A stretch of DNA of 64,000 bases, from NCBI GenBank assembly GCA_965116445.1, contig OZ220688.1, positions 3,410,001 through 3,474,000 of the forward strand, read 5' to 3'. Position numbers and translations under genes: made by a program. Every line of letters starts with the position of its first letter. Positions within the stretch are counted from its first letter, which is position 1. Shown here piece after piece: positions 26,179 to 34,502 of this stretch. Origin of the DNA: Multivorans sp965116445. GTDB taxonomy: Bacteria > Acidobacteriota > Thermoanaerobaculia > Multivoradales > Multivoraceae. A model generated the notes under the pieces. The model had not been told where the DNA came from. It worked only from the letters and a program-made list of their open reading frames with translations, and did not search any database.

Positions 26179-26436
26179 GTGAGCCGCCGCTTTACCCGCA
26201 ACTTTAGGGCCGAAGCCGAGGCTGACCATCAAGCGAAGGCGGCCCGGCTTGCGGTTGAGGAAGCCGACCAGCCGGACATTCGCGCTGCCATGAATGCGCT
26301 GGTCAAGAATCCCGTGGCGACGGACGCGGAGGTCGCGGACCACCTGCTCGCTGTTGGCTATCGTGGTAGCGACCTCCAGCGGATGGCGCTCGCCGCGGTG
26401 GCCCGGCGCGGGCTTCGGGTCGCAACTGAGCGTTGA
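26179..26436 (+). CDS. Small hypothetical protein
   Basis: The 85-residue frame (GTG start) is helical and charged: MSRRFTRNFRAEAEADHQAK then VATDAEVADHLLAVGYRGSD and ARRGLRVATER. The C-terminal half has the look of a small helix-turn-helix or three-helix fold, but I do not recognise a family. There is no strong ribosome binding site. It lies in a block bracketed by the PQQ dehydrogenase stop and a short duplicate of that gene's 3' end. Confidence 0.4.
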   Translation: MSRRFTRNFRAEAEADHQAKAARLAVEEADQPDIRAAMNALVKNPVATDAEVADHLLAVGYRGSDLQRMALAAVARRGLRVATER

Positions 26437-26742
26437 GAGCCGGAGTCCGCCGATCCATGAGTTCGATCGCCGGAGGGAACCGTGAGAGTCACATTCCGCG
26501 AACGGCTAGCAGCCCGAGGTGGAAGTGCGCGTCGCACCGAGAGCAGTCAGACGCGCGTCCAACAAGGCGCGATATCGCCGCTGGCCGGGCGCTGTCACGT
26601 TCGCGCTGCCGAGCGAATGAGAGTCGGCTGACAGGTCCCCGCTCTACACCGTGTATGCTCAAGCGTTTGCCAGACATGAGCGCACCTTCGAACTGGGGAT
26701 CGCGGATCTTGGGGAGCGGACGGCCGACGGTGAGGTACAGCG
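26437..26742. other. Gap containing a duplicated scrap of the PQQ dehydrogenase 3' end
   Basis: At about 26570-26620 a ~45-bp stretch (CGCTGGCCGGGCGCTG, then CACGTTCGCGCTGCCG) nearly repeats 26090-26130, with one base lost that breaks the frame. Nothing else is supported here. Confidence 0.55.
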
Positions 26743-28110
26743 ATGAACGTATTCCCTGATCTGCATCTGGAGGACTTGCGGGCTGAGGTTGAACCCAAGG
26801 CGCTTGGCCGCCAGTTGGGTGAACGGGACCGCCCGATGCTTGATGCGGTCGAGGACCAAGGACAGTCGAAGATCAACCAGTTCATCGCCCAGAACAAGAA
26901 CGAGGCGGTCCAACTTCGAGACGAGAGGTTGAGTGAGATCGACAAGGGACTGGCTGAGCTTGACCACCCGTTGCTGCCCGGAGCGTTAGAGAGTGTTGCG
27001 CAACAAGCGATGGCCGAGTTCGGGGACGTGGAGCAGGGGCACTCCGAGAATCTGAGGAACGACCTCCAGGAATGGCGAAAGCGACGGGAGGACTTTCTCG
27101 ACTTCAAGGAGGAGAACGGAATCAGTCGTGAACCCGACTACCACTCCACGTTCAGGCGCTGGATGGGCGGCGGCGGACTCTTCGTGCTCTTGCTATTGGA
27201 GAGCGGCCTGAACGCTGGTTTCTTGGCCGAGGGCAGCGAGGCGGGTCTCTTCGGGGGTTGGGCCGTTGCGATCGGTTTCAGTGCCGTGAACATTCTGGCA
27301 CCGTTCGGCCTCTTCGGACCGCTGAGCCGCTACGTACGCCACGTGAAGCTCAATCTCAAGGTCGCTGGCTGGGCGTGCTTGTCGGCGTGGGCCGGGTTGG
27401 CCTTGCTTCTGAACTTGGGGCTCGCCCACTATCGGGAGGCTTCCGAGGCGCTGGTGGATGATCCGGACACTGAAATGGTGACCCGCCTGTTCACACAGCC
27501 TTTCGGCATGGAGACGGCCGCCTCGTGGCTTCTCTTCGTTCTGGGTTTAGGCTTCTCGGTGCTTGCATTCTACGAAGGGTGGAAGTTCTGGGGGGACTCG
27601 TACCCCGGCTACCGAGGTGTCCACGTCCGGATGTCGGAAGCTAAGGAACAGCTCGACGACCTCAGGGCTGAGGCTGCGGATGAGCTAAAGGACGTTCGGC
27701 TCAAGTGGCTTGCCAAGGCGGAAGAGACGTTGGACCGCGCACGGATGCAGCCGGCCGAGACGCGCCGGCTGCTGAAGAGCGAGGCAGAACTCCTCTCGAC
27801 GTTCGAAGACCACATGGAACAGCTCCAGAGCTTCGGCGCCACGCTGATCGAGGAGTACCGCGTGGCCAACCACGCCGTGCGCAGCGACGGCGCGGTTCCC
27901 GCGTCACATGCGGGGCCCTGGAAGCTCGTCCCCCCTTCTCCTCATCGTATGCGTACGTGGGAACCGCGTCATGTGGACGACTCTTCGCTGGCGGCACTGC
28001 AAGCGGAGCATGTGGAAACGGTTCGCGTGCTGAACGCCCAGTGGGAGGCGGCTCAGCAACGGCTCGGGCTCGCCGGCCGGAACGCCGGCGGTGAGAATGC
28101 CACGCAGTAG
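26743..28110 (+). CDS. Four-helix membrane protein with coiled-coil arms, first gene of a stator-like module
   Basis: The 455-residue protein has a helical N-terminal arm (1-130), four predicted membrane helices at about 143-162, 170-193, 206-228 and 258-280, and a C-terminal coiled coil (about 295-370) plus a last helix near 415-445. No enzyme motif is visible and I do not recognise the family. The ATG at 26743 has GAGG eight bases upstream. The next gene overlaps by 14 bases, and the following two are coupled, so this protein belongs to one complex with a vWA-like protein, a MotA/ZorA-like protein and a MotB/ZorB-like protein. It could be a second membrane platform or a regulator of the channel. 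Confidence 0.7.
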   Translation: MNVFPDLHLEDLRAEVEPKALGRQLGERDRPMLDAVEDQGQSKINQFIAQNKNEAVQLRDERLSEIDKGLAELDHPLLPGALESVAQQAMAEFGDVEQGHSENLRNDLQEWRKRREDFLDFKEENGISREPDYHSTFRRWMGGGGLFVLLLLESGLNAGFLAEGSEAGLFGGWAVAIGFSAVNILAPFGLFGPLSRYVRHVKLNLKVAGWACLSAWAGLALLLNLGLAHYREASEALVDDPDTEMVTRLFTQPFGMETAASWLLFVLGLGFSVLAFYEGWKFWGDSYPGYRGVHVRMSEAKEQLDDLRAEAADELKDVRLKWLAKAEETLDRARMQPAETRRLLKSEAELLSTFEDHMEQLQSFGATLIEEYRVANHAVRSDGAVPASHAGPWKLVPPSPHRMRTWEPRHVDDSSLAALQAEHVETVRVLNAQWEAAQQRLGLAGRNAGGENATQ

Positions 28111-28948
28111 ACGTCGCCGGTCCCGTCGTCGTGGGCGCTCCGGTCGGCTGTCGGCTCGGGAAAGAACTCTCGTTGCTCTCGGGCTGATCGTGGCGGCTGC
28201 GGTGTTGGTCTTGCTCGGCCGTTTCGTCGTGTTCGCCCCCAATCCTCCCGGGCGCGACGCCGAGACCGGGTGCCCGGAAACTGGACCCAGTGCGCTGACC
28301 GCGATCATGATCGATGCAACGGACCGGATCGGAGCGATCAGCCGCGCCGACGTTCTGGCCCGTTTGGAGGAGTATCTCGCGGCGAGCCGCGAGGACGAGA
28401 TGGTCATCGGCTTCGAGGCCAGGCCGGTGGGCGAAGAGATCGTCGAGCCGCTGCTCACGGTCTGTCATCCCGGCGACCCGGAGGAGGCAAGCGAGTGGAC
28501 GCAGAATCCACGACTCATCCGGCGGCGGCTGGAGGAGCGGTTCCGGCAACCGCTTGAGGCTCTGTTCCGGAACCTGCTCAATCGTGAGGAGGCGCCGACC
28601 TCGCCGCTTATGGAGAGTGTCCAGAGCGTCGCCGTTTCCTTTCTCGGCCGCGAGGAGTACGCGGACGTCCCGAAGCGGCTGATCCTGGTGTCCGACCTGA
28701 TGCAGCACAGCGAGTATCTGTCCTTCTTTCGGCAACCGGGGGTCGACTACGGCGCGTTCGAGAGGAGTCAAGGCGCTGATGCGCTCAGTACGGACCTCCG
28801 CGGAACTACCGTGGATGTCCTCTTCGTGCAGCGGGAGGCGCACGGCCTACTGCCCAGTACACGCGGCCTGGCTGAGTTCTGGGGGCGCTGGGTTGAGGAC
28901 CAAGGCGGCATCGTCGGACCTGTGGTCAGCATTGACGGGATGAACTGA
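28097..28948 (+). CDS. Membrane-anchored vWA-like protein
   Basis: The 283-residue protein has a very basic N-tail (about 12 Arg in the first 25 residues) and one membrane helix (LVALGLIVAAAVLVLLGRFV). A periplasmic domain follows that begins ALTAIMIDATDRIGAI, where the D-x-T-D after a hydrophobic strand looks like a vWA metal site. RLILVSDLMQHSEYLSFF later looks like the fourth strand and its loop. Such domains bind partners through a metal ion. The ATG was chosen; an in-frame GTG two codons earlier is possible. The start overlaps the end of the first gene, and the stop overlaps the next start (TGATG). The vWA assignment is by pattern and not certain. Confidence 0.62.
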   Translation: MPRSRRRRSRRRGRSGRLSARERTLVALGLIVAAAVLVLLGRFVVFAPNPPGRDAETGCPETGPSALTAIMIDATDRIGAISRADVLARLEEYLAASREDEMVIGFEARPVGEEIVEPLLTVCHPGDPEEASEWTQNPRLIRRRLEERFRQPLEALFRNLLNREEAPTSPLMESVQSVAVSFLGREEYADVPKRLILVSDLMQHSEYLSFFRQPGVDYGAFERSQGADALSTDLRGTTVDVLFVQREAHGLLPSTRGLAEFWGRWVEDQGGIVGPVVSIDGMN

Positions 28949-30315
28949 TGGCGCTGAGCCGCCGCCGTGGCGGCGACTGGAGTTCAAATCCCCGCGCTGC
29001 TTTTCTGTGGTTCGCGGCCGGAGGGGGGCTTCTGCTGTTGCTCCTGAAGTTGACAACGAGTCACTGGTTGCCTCCGGTAGCTCTTTCCCTGATTCTGATC
29101 GTTGCCTACGGCTTCGTCCTCTGGGACCGGGAGTTCAATGGGCCGAAGTTCGAGCACGCGGGCGACAACCTCTACTACGTCGGTTTCCTCTACACCCTGA
29201 TCTCCCTGGCGGTATCGCTCTACCGGTTTACCAGCGACGGTGACACCGACGACATCGTTCAGGGCTTCGGCGTCGCTCTAAGCAGCACCGTCTTCGGTCT
29301 GATCGGCCGCGTGTACGTCAGTCAGTCGTCCGTCGACGAACCGGCCCGGGTTGAAGCGGCCGGGCGCCAGAGTCTGGTAGCCGCCCACCGCCAGCTCCGG
29401 GCCGAGATGGACTACGCGATCGAGGATTACAAGCGGTTCCGCGAGGACCTGCGCGAACTGCGAGAGTCCGTCGAGCGAGCGAAGGAAGTTGCGGCGGTGG
29501 AGAGCAAGGCGTTGGCGGATGAGGCCGCCAGGCTCGAGGATCTCCACGGCTTAGGCTTGAGGCTGGACAAGGCGGCCGAAGGCGCGTTGGGGAGGATTGC
29601 CGAACGACAGGAGGAACTGGCGGTCCACATGAAGGAGGAGGCGATGGCGACGCTGCGGAACATCGCCTCTCAGCATGAGGCTCTGAGCGACGGCATGGTC
29701 GAGACCCAGCGGGATGTCTTGGATCACGTCGCGGCCCGTCTGGACGATGCGGCGTCCGCGTTGGACGGTTCGGCAGCTTCGATGGCGCGAACGATCGGCA
29801 GCGCGGAGCTCGAGATCGAAGCCGAAGCGAGTGCATTGCGGAGCACGATGGACCGGTCGTTGGAGAGCTTTCGCGCCGCGGACTTCGAGCGTGAGGTTGC
29901 CGCCCGCGTCCTGGATCCCGCGGAGGTTCGCCTGCGTCAGTTGATCGACGGGTTCCAGCCTCTGGTCGAGAGCCTGGAGCGCACGCAGGCAGGGCAGGAA
30001 CGAGCCGTCGTGGAGAGCGGGCGGATTGTCCAAGAGTTGTCGCGGGCGTTCGCTCAGAATGAGGACTTGGCGGGCCGCTGCCAGGACGCCGCGGACTCGT
30101 TGGCCAGGGCGGCGAGCACTCTGGAGTCTGTTCCCGAGCAGCTTGAGCGGCAATCGGCGCGGTCGGAGGCTGTAGTTCGCGAGGCGGCGGCCACAGGCGA
30201 ACGCCTGCGGCAGATCAGCGGCGCGCTTGAGAGCGCGGGCGCTTCCCTGGCTGCCGCGGCGGATTCGTCGTCGAAGCGCAAGCGCGGCATCTTCGGTTCC
30301 TTTCGTCGCAACTGA
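28948..30315 (+). CDS. MotA/ExbB-fold membrane protein with long coiled-coil tail (ZorA-like architecture)
   Basis: The 455 residues start with helices at about 17-35 and 40-60. The diagnostic pair follows: LYYVGFLYTLISLAVSLYRF (73-93) and DIVQGFGVALSSTVFGLIGR (102-121), which match the two pore-lining helices of MotA, TolQ and ExbB. Residues 130-450 form a long, nearly unbroken coiled coil with heptads rich in Ala, Glu and Arg. A short MotA core with a long cytoplasmic tail is the hallmark of ZorA in Zorya defence, where the tail transmits a signal. No Zorya effector gene (ZorC, ZorD or ZorE) is present here. The start overlaps the previous stop by one base. Confidence 0.72.
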   Translation: MALSRRRGGDWSSNPRAAFLWFAAGGGLLLLLLKLTTSHWLPPVALSLILIVAYGFVLWDREFNGPKFEHAGDNLYYVGFLYTLISLAVSLYRFTSDGDTDDIVQGFGVALSSTVFGLIGRVYVSQSSVDEPARVEAAGRQSLVAAHRQLRAEMDYAIEDYKRFREDLRELRESVERAKEVAAVESKALADEAARLEDLHGLGLRLDKAAEGALGRIAERQEELAVHMKEEAMATLRNIASQHEALSDGMVETQRDVLDHVAARLDDAASALDGSAASMARTIGSAELEIEAEASALRSTMDRSLESFRAADFEREVAARVLDPAEVRLRQLIDGFQPLVESLERTQAGQERAVVESGRIVQELSRAFAQNEDLAGRCQDAADSLARAASTLESVPEQLERQSARSEAVVREAAATGERLRQISGALESAGASLAAAADSSSKRKRGIFGSFRRN

Positions 30316-30320
30316 ACCGG

Positions 30321-31676
30321 ATGACGTTCGACGACAGTCCGTCGGAAACGGGCCGCGCCTTCCCTCGCGGTCTCGTCCTCGGCTTCACCATGGCCGAGAT
30401 CGCGATTCTGATTATCTTCGTTTTGCTACTCGTGCTGGCCGCGATGCTGGCGCGCGAGTCCGACAGACGGGAGGAAGCGGAGTCGGAATTGGAGCGGTAC
30501 GCGGAAGTGCGAGAGATCTTCGAGGAGGAGAAGCTGCCACGGAATACGACGGTCCTGCGTTCGTATCTGGTGGAGCGCGTTGAACGTCATCACGCGGCCG
30601 AGAACTGGCGCGTGCTGGTCCGCGAGCTGGAGCGGGGGGTCCCGGGACCCTCCGCGCAACAACTTCTCGAGCGGATCCAGCGGTCGGAGATTGGCACGAT
30701 GTCGCCGGCTGAGGTGGAGGAACTGCTGGCGGCTCGTCGAGCCGTCGAGCAGGCGGATGCCTATTCCGAACTCGAACAGGCGCTTCAGGAGGCCGGTGTC
30801 TCGCCTTCGCCGGGAGAGACTCGGGACATGGCGGCCGCGATGCGGGCCGCGGACGAGCAAGGACTGACACCCGTGGAGGTACGGGAGGCCATCGAGAACC
30901 GCGCCGCCTGGAACGAGGCGGTTGACGACACGGGGCGGTCGGCCGATCCGGAGGATCTGAGGGCCATGCTGGGTGCGGTCAGGGCGGCTGCTGAACAGGG
31001 TTTGTCGCCCGAACAGGTGGCTAACGCGGTTGAGGCTCAGCAGGAGTTTGCGGAGGCACTGGACGGCGAGGTGGGCGAAGCGACGGAGGAGGCGATCAAG
31101 GAAGCCATCGATGATGCACGCCGCTGGCGAGAGATGGGCGGCGAACAGGGGTCGACACTGACCGACCGACTCGAGGAGGCGCTCGATGAACGCGACCGCG
31201 AGCGCGAAGAAGTCGAACGCCTCCAGGACCACATCCGTTCCCTGGGCAGCGGCACGGACCACCCAAGCTGCTGGTATCAAAGTGACGGCATCACGACCGC
31301 CTACCTCTTCGACGTCGTTCTGACTTCTCGAGGCCTCTTACTCGATTTCGCCGCAACCTCGCAGGAAGTGGTCAGCGCGTCCGGGGACCGACTGGGGACG
31401 CCCGAGGAGGCGCGCGCGTCGTTACCCATAGGAGGCGTTCAGCGCCAACAAGTGCTGAGGCCAGAGCAGTTTCTGCGGCAGACGAGAGGCCTCCACGAAT
31501 GGAGCAAGGACCGCGACCCAGAGTGTCGCTTCTTCGTTCGCGTCTTCGACCGCACGGCGGCAGGCCAGAAGCAACTCTACAAGGACCAGTTGGAGACGGT
31601 TGAACAGCCCTTCTACAAGCTGCTCATGAAGGACTCCGGGCTGCCGCCCGGTCTGGCAAGGACCGTGGGGCAGTGA
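30321..31676 (+). CDS. Single-pass MotB/ZorB-like partner with helical and C-terminal periplasmic domains
   Basis: The 451-residue protein has a short N-tail, one membrane helix (GFTMAEIAILIIFVLLLVLA, about 21-43), helical repeats with recurring GLTPVEVREAIENRAAW and GLSPEQVANAVEAQQEFA motifs at about 180-260, a coiled coil near 290, and a C-terminal mixed domain from 310 starting HPSCWYQSDG. The position of the acidic Glu at the edge of the helix recalls the proton-carrying acid of MotB, ExbD and TolR. No OmpA-like peptidoglycan-binding motif is evident. It lies five bases behind the MotA-like gene. Its partner role is inferred from order and topology. Confidence 0.65.
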   Translation: MTFDDSPSETGRAFPRGLVLGFTMAEIAILIIFVLLLVLAAMLARESDRREEAESELERYAEVREIFEEEKLPRNTTVLRSYLVERVERHHAAENWRVLVRELERGVPGPSAQQLLERIQRSEIGTMSPAEVEELLAARRAVEQADAYSELEQALQEAGVSPSPGETRDMAAAMRAADEQGLTPVEVREAIENRAAWNEAVDDTGRSADPEDLRAMLGAVRAAAEQGLSPEQVANAVEAQQEFAEALDGEVGEATEEAIKEAIDDARRWREMGGEQGSTLTDRLEEALDERDREREEVERLQDHIRSLGSGTDHPSCWYQSDGITTAYLFDVVLTSRGLLLDFAATSQEVVSASGDRLGTPEEARASLPIGGVQRQQVLRPEQFLRQTRGLHEWSKDRDPECRFFVRVFDRTAAGQKQLYKDQLETVEQPFYKLLMKDSGLPPGLARTVGQ

Positions 31677-31723
31677 CGGCTGAGGGGTAGGCAGCACGTC
31701 GCTGCCCGTCAGACCCGGACCCT

Positions 31724-31862
31724 CTACTCCTCAGCGCTCCATCGAGTCGTGGCCGGCGGAGCAGGCCCGGAAGTTCGACCGGGAGGTCCTTGTTCCGGGC
31801 CCTCTCGCTCGAAGTCGTGGAACGCTTCCATGTGCCGGAAGGGGCAACGCGTGTAGACCGCA
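31724..31862 (-). pseudogene. Fragment of a thermonuclease-family gene
   Basis: The minus strand reads VYTRCPFRHMEAFHDFERE, close to AYTRFPFRHMERFRELEQD in the intact nuclease at 33505-34230. Nothing upstream or downstream continues the domain. It is a leftover of a second copy. Confidence 0.5.
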
Positions 31863-31880
31863 GCGCGCCGCGCCACGGGT

Positions 31881-32156
31881 TCAACCGTACCGGCTGGACT
31901 TGTAGATCTCCCGGCGATGCCCGACGATGTGGACGACAAGCCGCCTTGCAACCGAATCGCGAGTGTAGAGAACGCGGTAGCTCCCTACTCGGAGCTTGCG
32001 GACACCTCGCCAGCGGCCCGCCAACGTCTCTACTTTGACGCTGTCGGCGTTTTCCGCCAGCCACCGTATCTAGGCCATGATCCGATCCGCCGCGGCGGCG
32101 TCCAGTCACTGAAGGTCTGCTTCGGCGTCCGCAGTCCAGACAACGTCGTCCGTCAC
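31881..32156 (-). pseudogene. RelE/ParE-type toxin with two in-frame stop codons
   Basis: From the GTG at 32156 the frame reads VTDDVVWTADAEADLQ, stop (TGA), LDAAAADRIMA, stop (TAG), IRWLAENADSVKVETLAG, RGVRKLRVGSYRVLYTRD and VVHIVGHRREIYKSSRYG. The match to RelE/ParE toxins runs straight through both stops without a frame change. The catalytic-end motif HRREIY is intact. The GTG overlaps the antitoxin stop (GTGA). The toxin is inactivated by two nonsense mutations unless they are read through. Confidence 0.85.
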
Positions 32157-32377
32157 CGGGAAGTTCGGAGTCTCTCAGCGACTTCCGCGTGGCTAACGGT
32201 GGTTCCACCGGCGTCGACTTCGGCGAGCGAGCGTTCAAGCCTCTTCGCAACGTCGTCATGCAGCGCCAGCCCGCGATCCGGATCGTCCAGCACCTCTTCC
32301 ACGACCTGCGTGAACGTCTCCCGGCAGAGTTCTCTGAACTCGCCTACCGTCAGGTCGGCCACTCTTGGGCTCGTCAT
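32153..32377 (-). CDS. Antitoxin partner of the broken RelE/ParE toxin
   Basis: The 74-residue protein reads MTSPRVADLTVGEFRELCRE and VVEEVLDDPDRGLALHDDVA, a helical antitoxin of the kind paired with RelE/ParE toxins. It ends in AEVAERLRTSR. It overlaps the toxin by four bases. With the toxin dead, selection to keep it should be gone, yet the frame is still intact, which suggests recent toxin loss. The next upstream minus-strand gene is an Uma2-type gene with a three-base gap. Confidence 0.65.
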   Translation of the reverse strand: MTSPRVADLTVGEFRELCRETFTQVVEEVLDDPDRGLALHDDVAKRLERSLAEVDAGGTTVSHAEVAERLRTSR

Positions 32378-32380
32378 GAT

Positions 32381-33376
32381 CTATGTTCTCGGCGACGTGT
32401 CGGTAGCGGGCGGTGCTCCGTGGTTTCCAGGCGACCTTGACGCAAACGCGCGGCGCAGGAAATCGTCCGCGTCGCGGCACTTCCAGGCCAGACGGATCAG
32501 CGCGACCGCGTCCAGGGCCGGGTTCGCCCCGTTGAGCCACGACTGCAGGCCGGGCGTGATCGAAAGAGAGCGTGCGGCGAACGCGTCGCGAACCGTTCTT
32601 CGCACGAGGTCGAGGCGCTCGTCGGCCCGTTCCCGGCGCAGCAGTGGATCGTCGTCTGGGCCCGTGCCGCCGGCGGCGGCGAGCGCATCGGCCACGCGGC
32701 GCACGCTCGCGACGGTCCCAGCGGACGGCTCGCTCTCGTTCAGCGCCGCGTGGATCTCCTCGGCGTTCCAGCCCGGAAACGCCCGGCTCGAAGGCGCCGT
32801 GACGTATCGGCCGCCTTCCAGCACATGAATCGTGAGGGCCGAGCGGCGGTTCCCGGGACGGTGACGCCAACGGATGTCCGGCACTTCGATCCAGACCTCC
32901 GGGAAGCCCCAGGACTCGTAGACGCCGAGTTTGTAGCGCCTCGCGTCCGTGCTGTAGTCGACCTCCAGGACGACGTCCGGAAGGCAGTGGACGCCGGCTT
33001 CGATCCACGGGTCTTCAGGAGCGTCCGCCGTCCGCAGGTACACGCTCTCGTCGGCTTGCATGACGCGGCGATGACGCTCTTTCTCCCGTACCACGAGGTC
33101 GGCAGATCCCACGACCGTGATCGCCGCGCCGCGCCGCATCGCGATCAGCGCCATGAGACGGGTCAGACGCCGTGTGCCGTACTCGTGATAGGTGGTCGTC
33201 GGCTCCGCGATGAACGCGGCTTCGCTGCGGGCGTCCCAGTACTCGATTCGGCCGTCGTAGTCCTCGATTTCGGCGCGCGGGATCCATACCTCGCGGCAGC
33301 CGGGAAAGTCGTCGGCACGGGGCGGGGGAGAGTCGCCCGGAACTCGTCGCACGGGTTTGGCGACCGGTTCAGCCAT
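32381..33376 (-). CDS. Uma2-family (DUF820) PD-(D/E)XK nuclease-like protein
   Basis: The 331-residue protein carries the Uma2 core at about 35-190: DYDGRIEYWDARSE, LPDVVLEVDYSTDARRYKLG (with the D-ExD/K-type active-site strand) and YESWGFPEVWIEVPD. A 130-residue helical C-terminal extension follows that is not usual for the family. Uma2 proteins have a restriction-endonuclease fold but unproven function. The ATG has a TAGACT box six bases upstream and no Shine-Dalgarno sequence. It differs clearly from the three tandem Uma2 genes at 40-42.6 kb and is not part of that array. Confidence 0.8.
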   Translation of the reverse strand: MAEPVAKPVRRVPGDSPPPRADDFPGCREVWIPRAEIEDYDGRIEYWDARSEAAFIAEPTTTYHEYGTRRLTRLMALIAMRRGAAITVVGSADLVVREKERHRRVMQADESVYLRTADAPEDPWIEAGVHCLPDVVLEVDYSTDARRYKLGVYESWGFPEVWIEVPDIRWRHRPGNRRSALTIHVLEGGRYVTAPSSRAFPGWNAEEIHAALNESEPSAGTVASVRRVADALAAAGGTGPDDDPLLRRERADERLDLVRRTVRDAFAARSLSITPGLQSWLNGANPALDAVALIRLAWKCRDADDFLRRAFASRSPGNHGAPPATDTSPRT

Positions 33377-33382
33377 GCGCCG

Positions 33383-33388
33383 AGTCTA
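33383..33388 (-). promoter_or_regulatory. Putative -10 box of a leaderless transcript
   Basis: TAGACT on the minus strand ends six bases before the ATG at 33376, with no ribosome binding site between. Confidence 0.4.
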
Positions 33389-33504
33389 TGCGCGAAAGCG
33401 GTTCGTCCGGGCGCCAGTGCCAGCGCGTTCTCGCGTAAGACTCGCCAGTCGCGGCCCTTCGGCTGCCGCGTCAACCGGGCCGTGTCGAAGCTGCGCCTCC
33501 AGCG

Positions 33505-34230
33505 TCAGTCCGGTTTGCAGACACCGCAGGGTTCGTAGCGCTCCACTGCCTCGTTTCGCTTCATCGGGACCTTGCTCTTGCTCAGGAAGCGGCAGCCTTC
33601 CTTGTGGTACTTGCGACCGGTGCGGGTGACATAGACGGTGTCGTCGTTCCCGGCCGAGGGCGTGGCTTCGGGCGTCTCGGTCGGCGAGGAGTTCGAGCCG
33701 CCGACGATTTCTCCCCAGAGCCCGCGACGGCTGTCCCGGGCGTCTTGCTCAAGCTCGCGGAAGCGCTCCATGTGGCGAAACGGGAAGCGCGTGTATGCGT
33801 GGCCGTAGCCCTGGCGGATGATCTCGGAGTTCGCGAACGTCCCGTCTTCCAGATAGACGTAGGCGAGCGTCCGGCCATAGCGGTCGGTCTGCTCCTGGTC
33901 GTACTCCAGGCGGACCTTTCGGCCCTCCAGGAGTCCTTTCAGGTAGGCGGTCGCCGCGCGGCCGAACAACTCGACCGGCCGGTTCGGGTGGACGGTCTCC
34001 GGCGTGTCGACACCGATCAGGCGAACCCGGCCCACGCCTTCCACGATGATCGTGTCGCCGTCGACGACCCGTTCCACGAACTGGCCCGGCGCTGCGGCGG
34101 CGGCCAGGACGCTGAAAAGGACTGCAACTCCGCAGCGGACGACGAATGGATGGCGGAGCAGGAGGGCACCTCGCGCGGGCGCAAGGGCGGAATCCACGCA
34201 GGACAGCGCCGCCGACGAGCCCGAAGTCAA
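33505..34230 (-). CDS. Exported staphylococcal-type thermonuclease with C-terminal Cys motif
   Basis: The 241-residue frame contains an export helix (CGVAVLFSVLAAAAAPG) and the SNase domain at about 50-165: VVDGDTIIVEG, VRLIGVDTPET with the catalytic Asp/Arg surroundings, and DRYGRTLAYVYLEDG. A tail follows with YHKEGCRFLSKSK and YEPCGVCKPD, a small motif with three Cys that may bind zinc and is seen behind some bacterial nucleases. It likely degrades nucleic acids outside the cytoplasm. The start given is a TTG; a GTG at 34197 or others close to the signal helix are as likely. Confidence 0.8.
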   Translation of the reverse strand: MTSGSSAALSCVDSALAPARGALLLRHPFVVRCGVAVLFSVLAAAAAPGQFVERVVDGDTIIVEGVGRVRLIGVDTPETVHPNRPVELFGRAATAYLKGLLEGRKVRLEYDQEQTDRYGRTLAYVYLEDGTFANSEIIRQGYGHAYTRFPFRHMERFRELEQDARDSRRGLWGEIVGGSNSSPTETPEATPSAGNDDTVYVTRTGRKYHKEGCRFLSKSKVPMKRNEAVERYEPCGVCKPD

Positions 34231-34254
34231 GAAGATTGGACAGTTTGGACCAGT

Positions 34255-34490
34255 GCATTGTGTCGGCGGCCGGGGGTCTTGTCCAGATCGCGCCGGGCGC
34301 CGATGCCGGGTGCTGCTACAGCGGTCACCGGCTCTACGGGGCCGTGGCGTACCTGGAGGCGGACGAGTCGGTGGTTCGGCACGCGGAACGCCGGGGCCTG
34401 TTCGTGATCCGGGCCACCGGCAGCAGCGCCAGCATCGTGAACCAGCCGGGCTTCGAGCCCCGCCTCTTCGGGCGGGCCGCCGCTACCTGA
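34255..34490 (+). pseudogene. C-terminal fragment resembling DUF3782-type nuclease-like proteins
   Basis: The plus strand reads HRLYGAVAYLEADESVVRHA, RRGLFVIRATGSSASIVN and GFEPRLFG. This pattern (Y-G-VAYL, then a helix, then GLFVI-ATG-SA-I-N, then F-PR-F) is the usual end of DUF3782-type proteins, which have a PD-(D/E)XK fold. The N-terminal coiled coil and most of the nuclease fold are missing. The frame upstream overlaps the antisense end of the thermonuclease gene. Confidence 0.45.
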
Positions 34491-34502
34491 CGCGGAGGGG
34501 CG

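Noticed and set aside
26743..31676. A plain call of Zorya defence system
   Set aside because: ZorC, ZorD and ZorE homologues are missing, the MotB-like protein lacks an OmpA domain, and two extra genes are present; only the architecture of the pair is similar.
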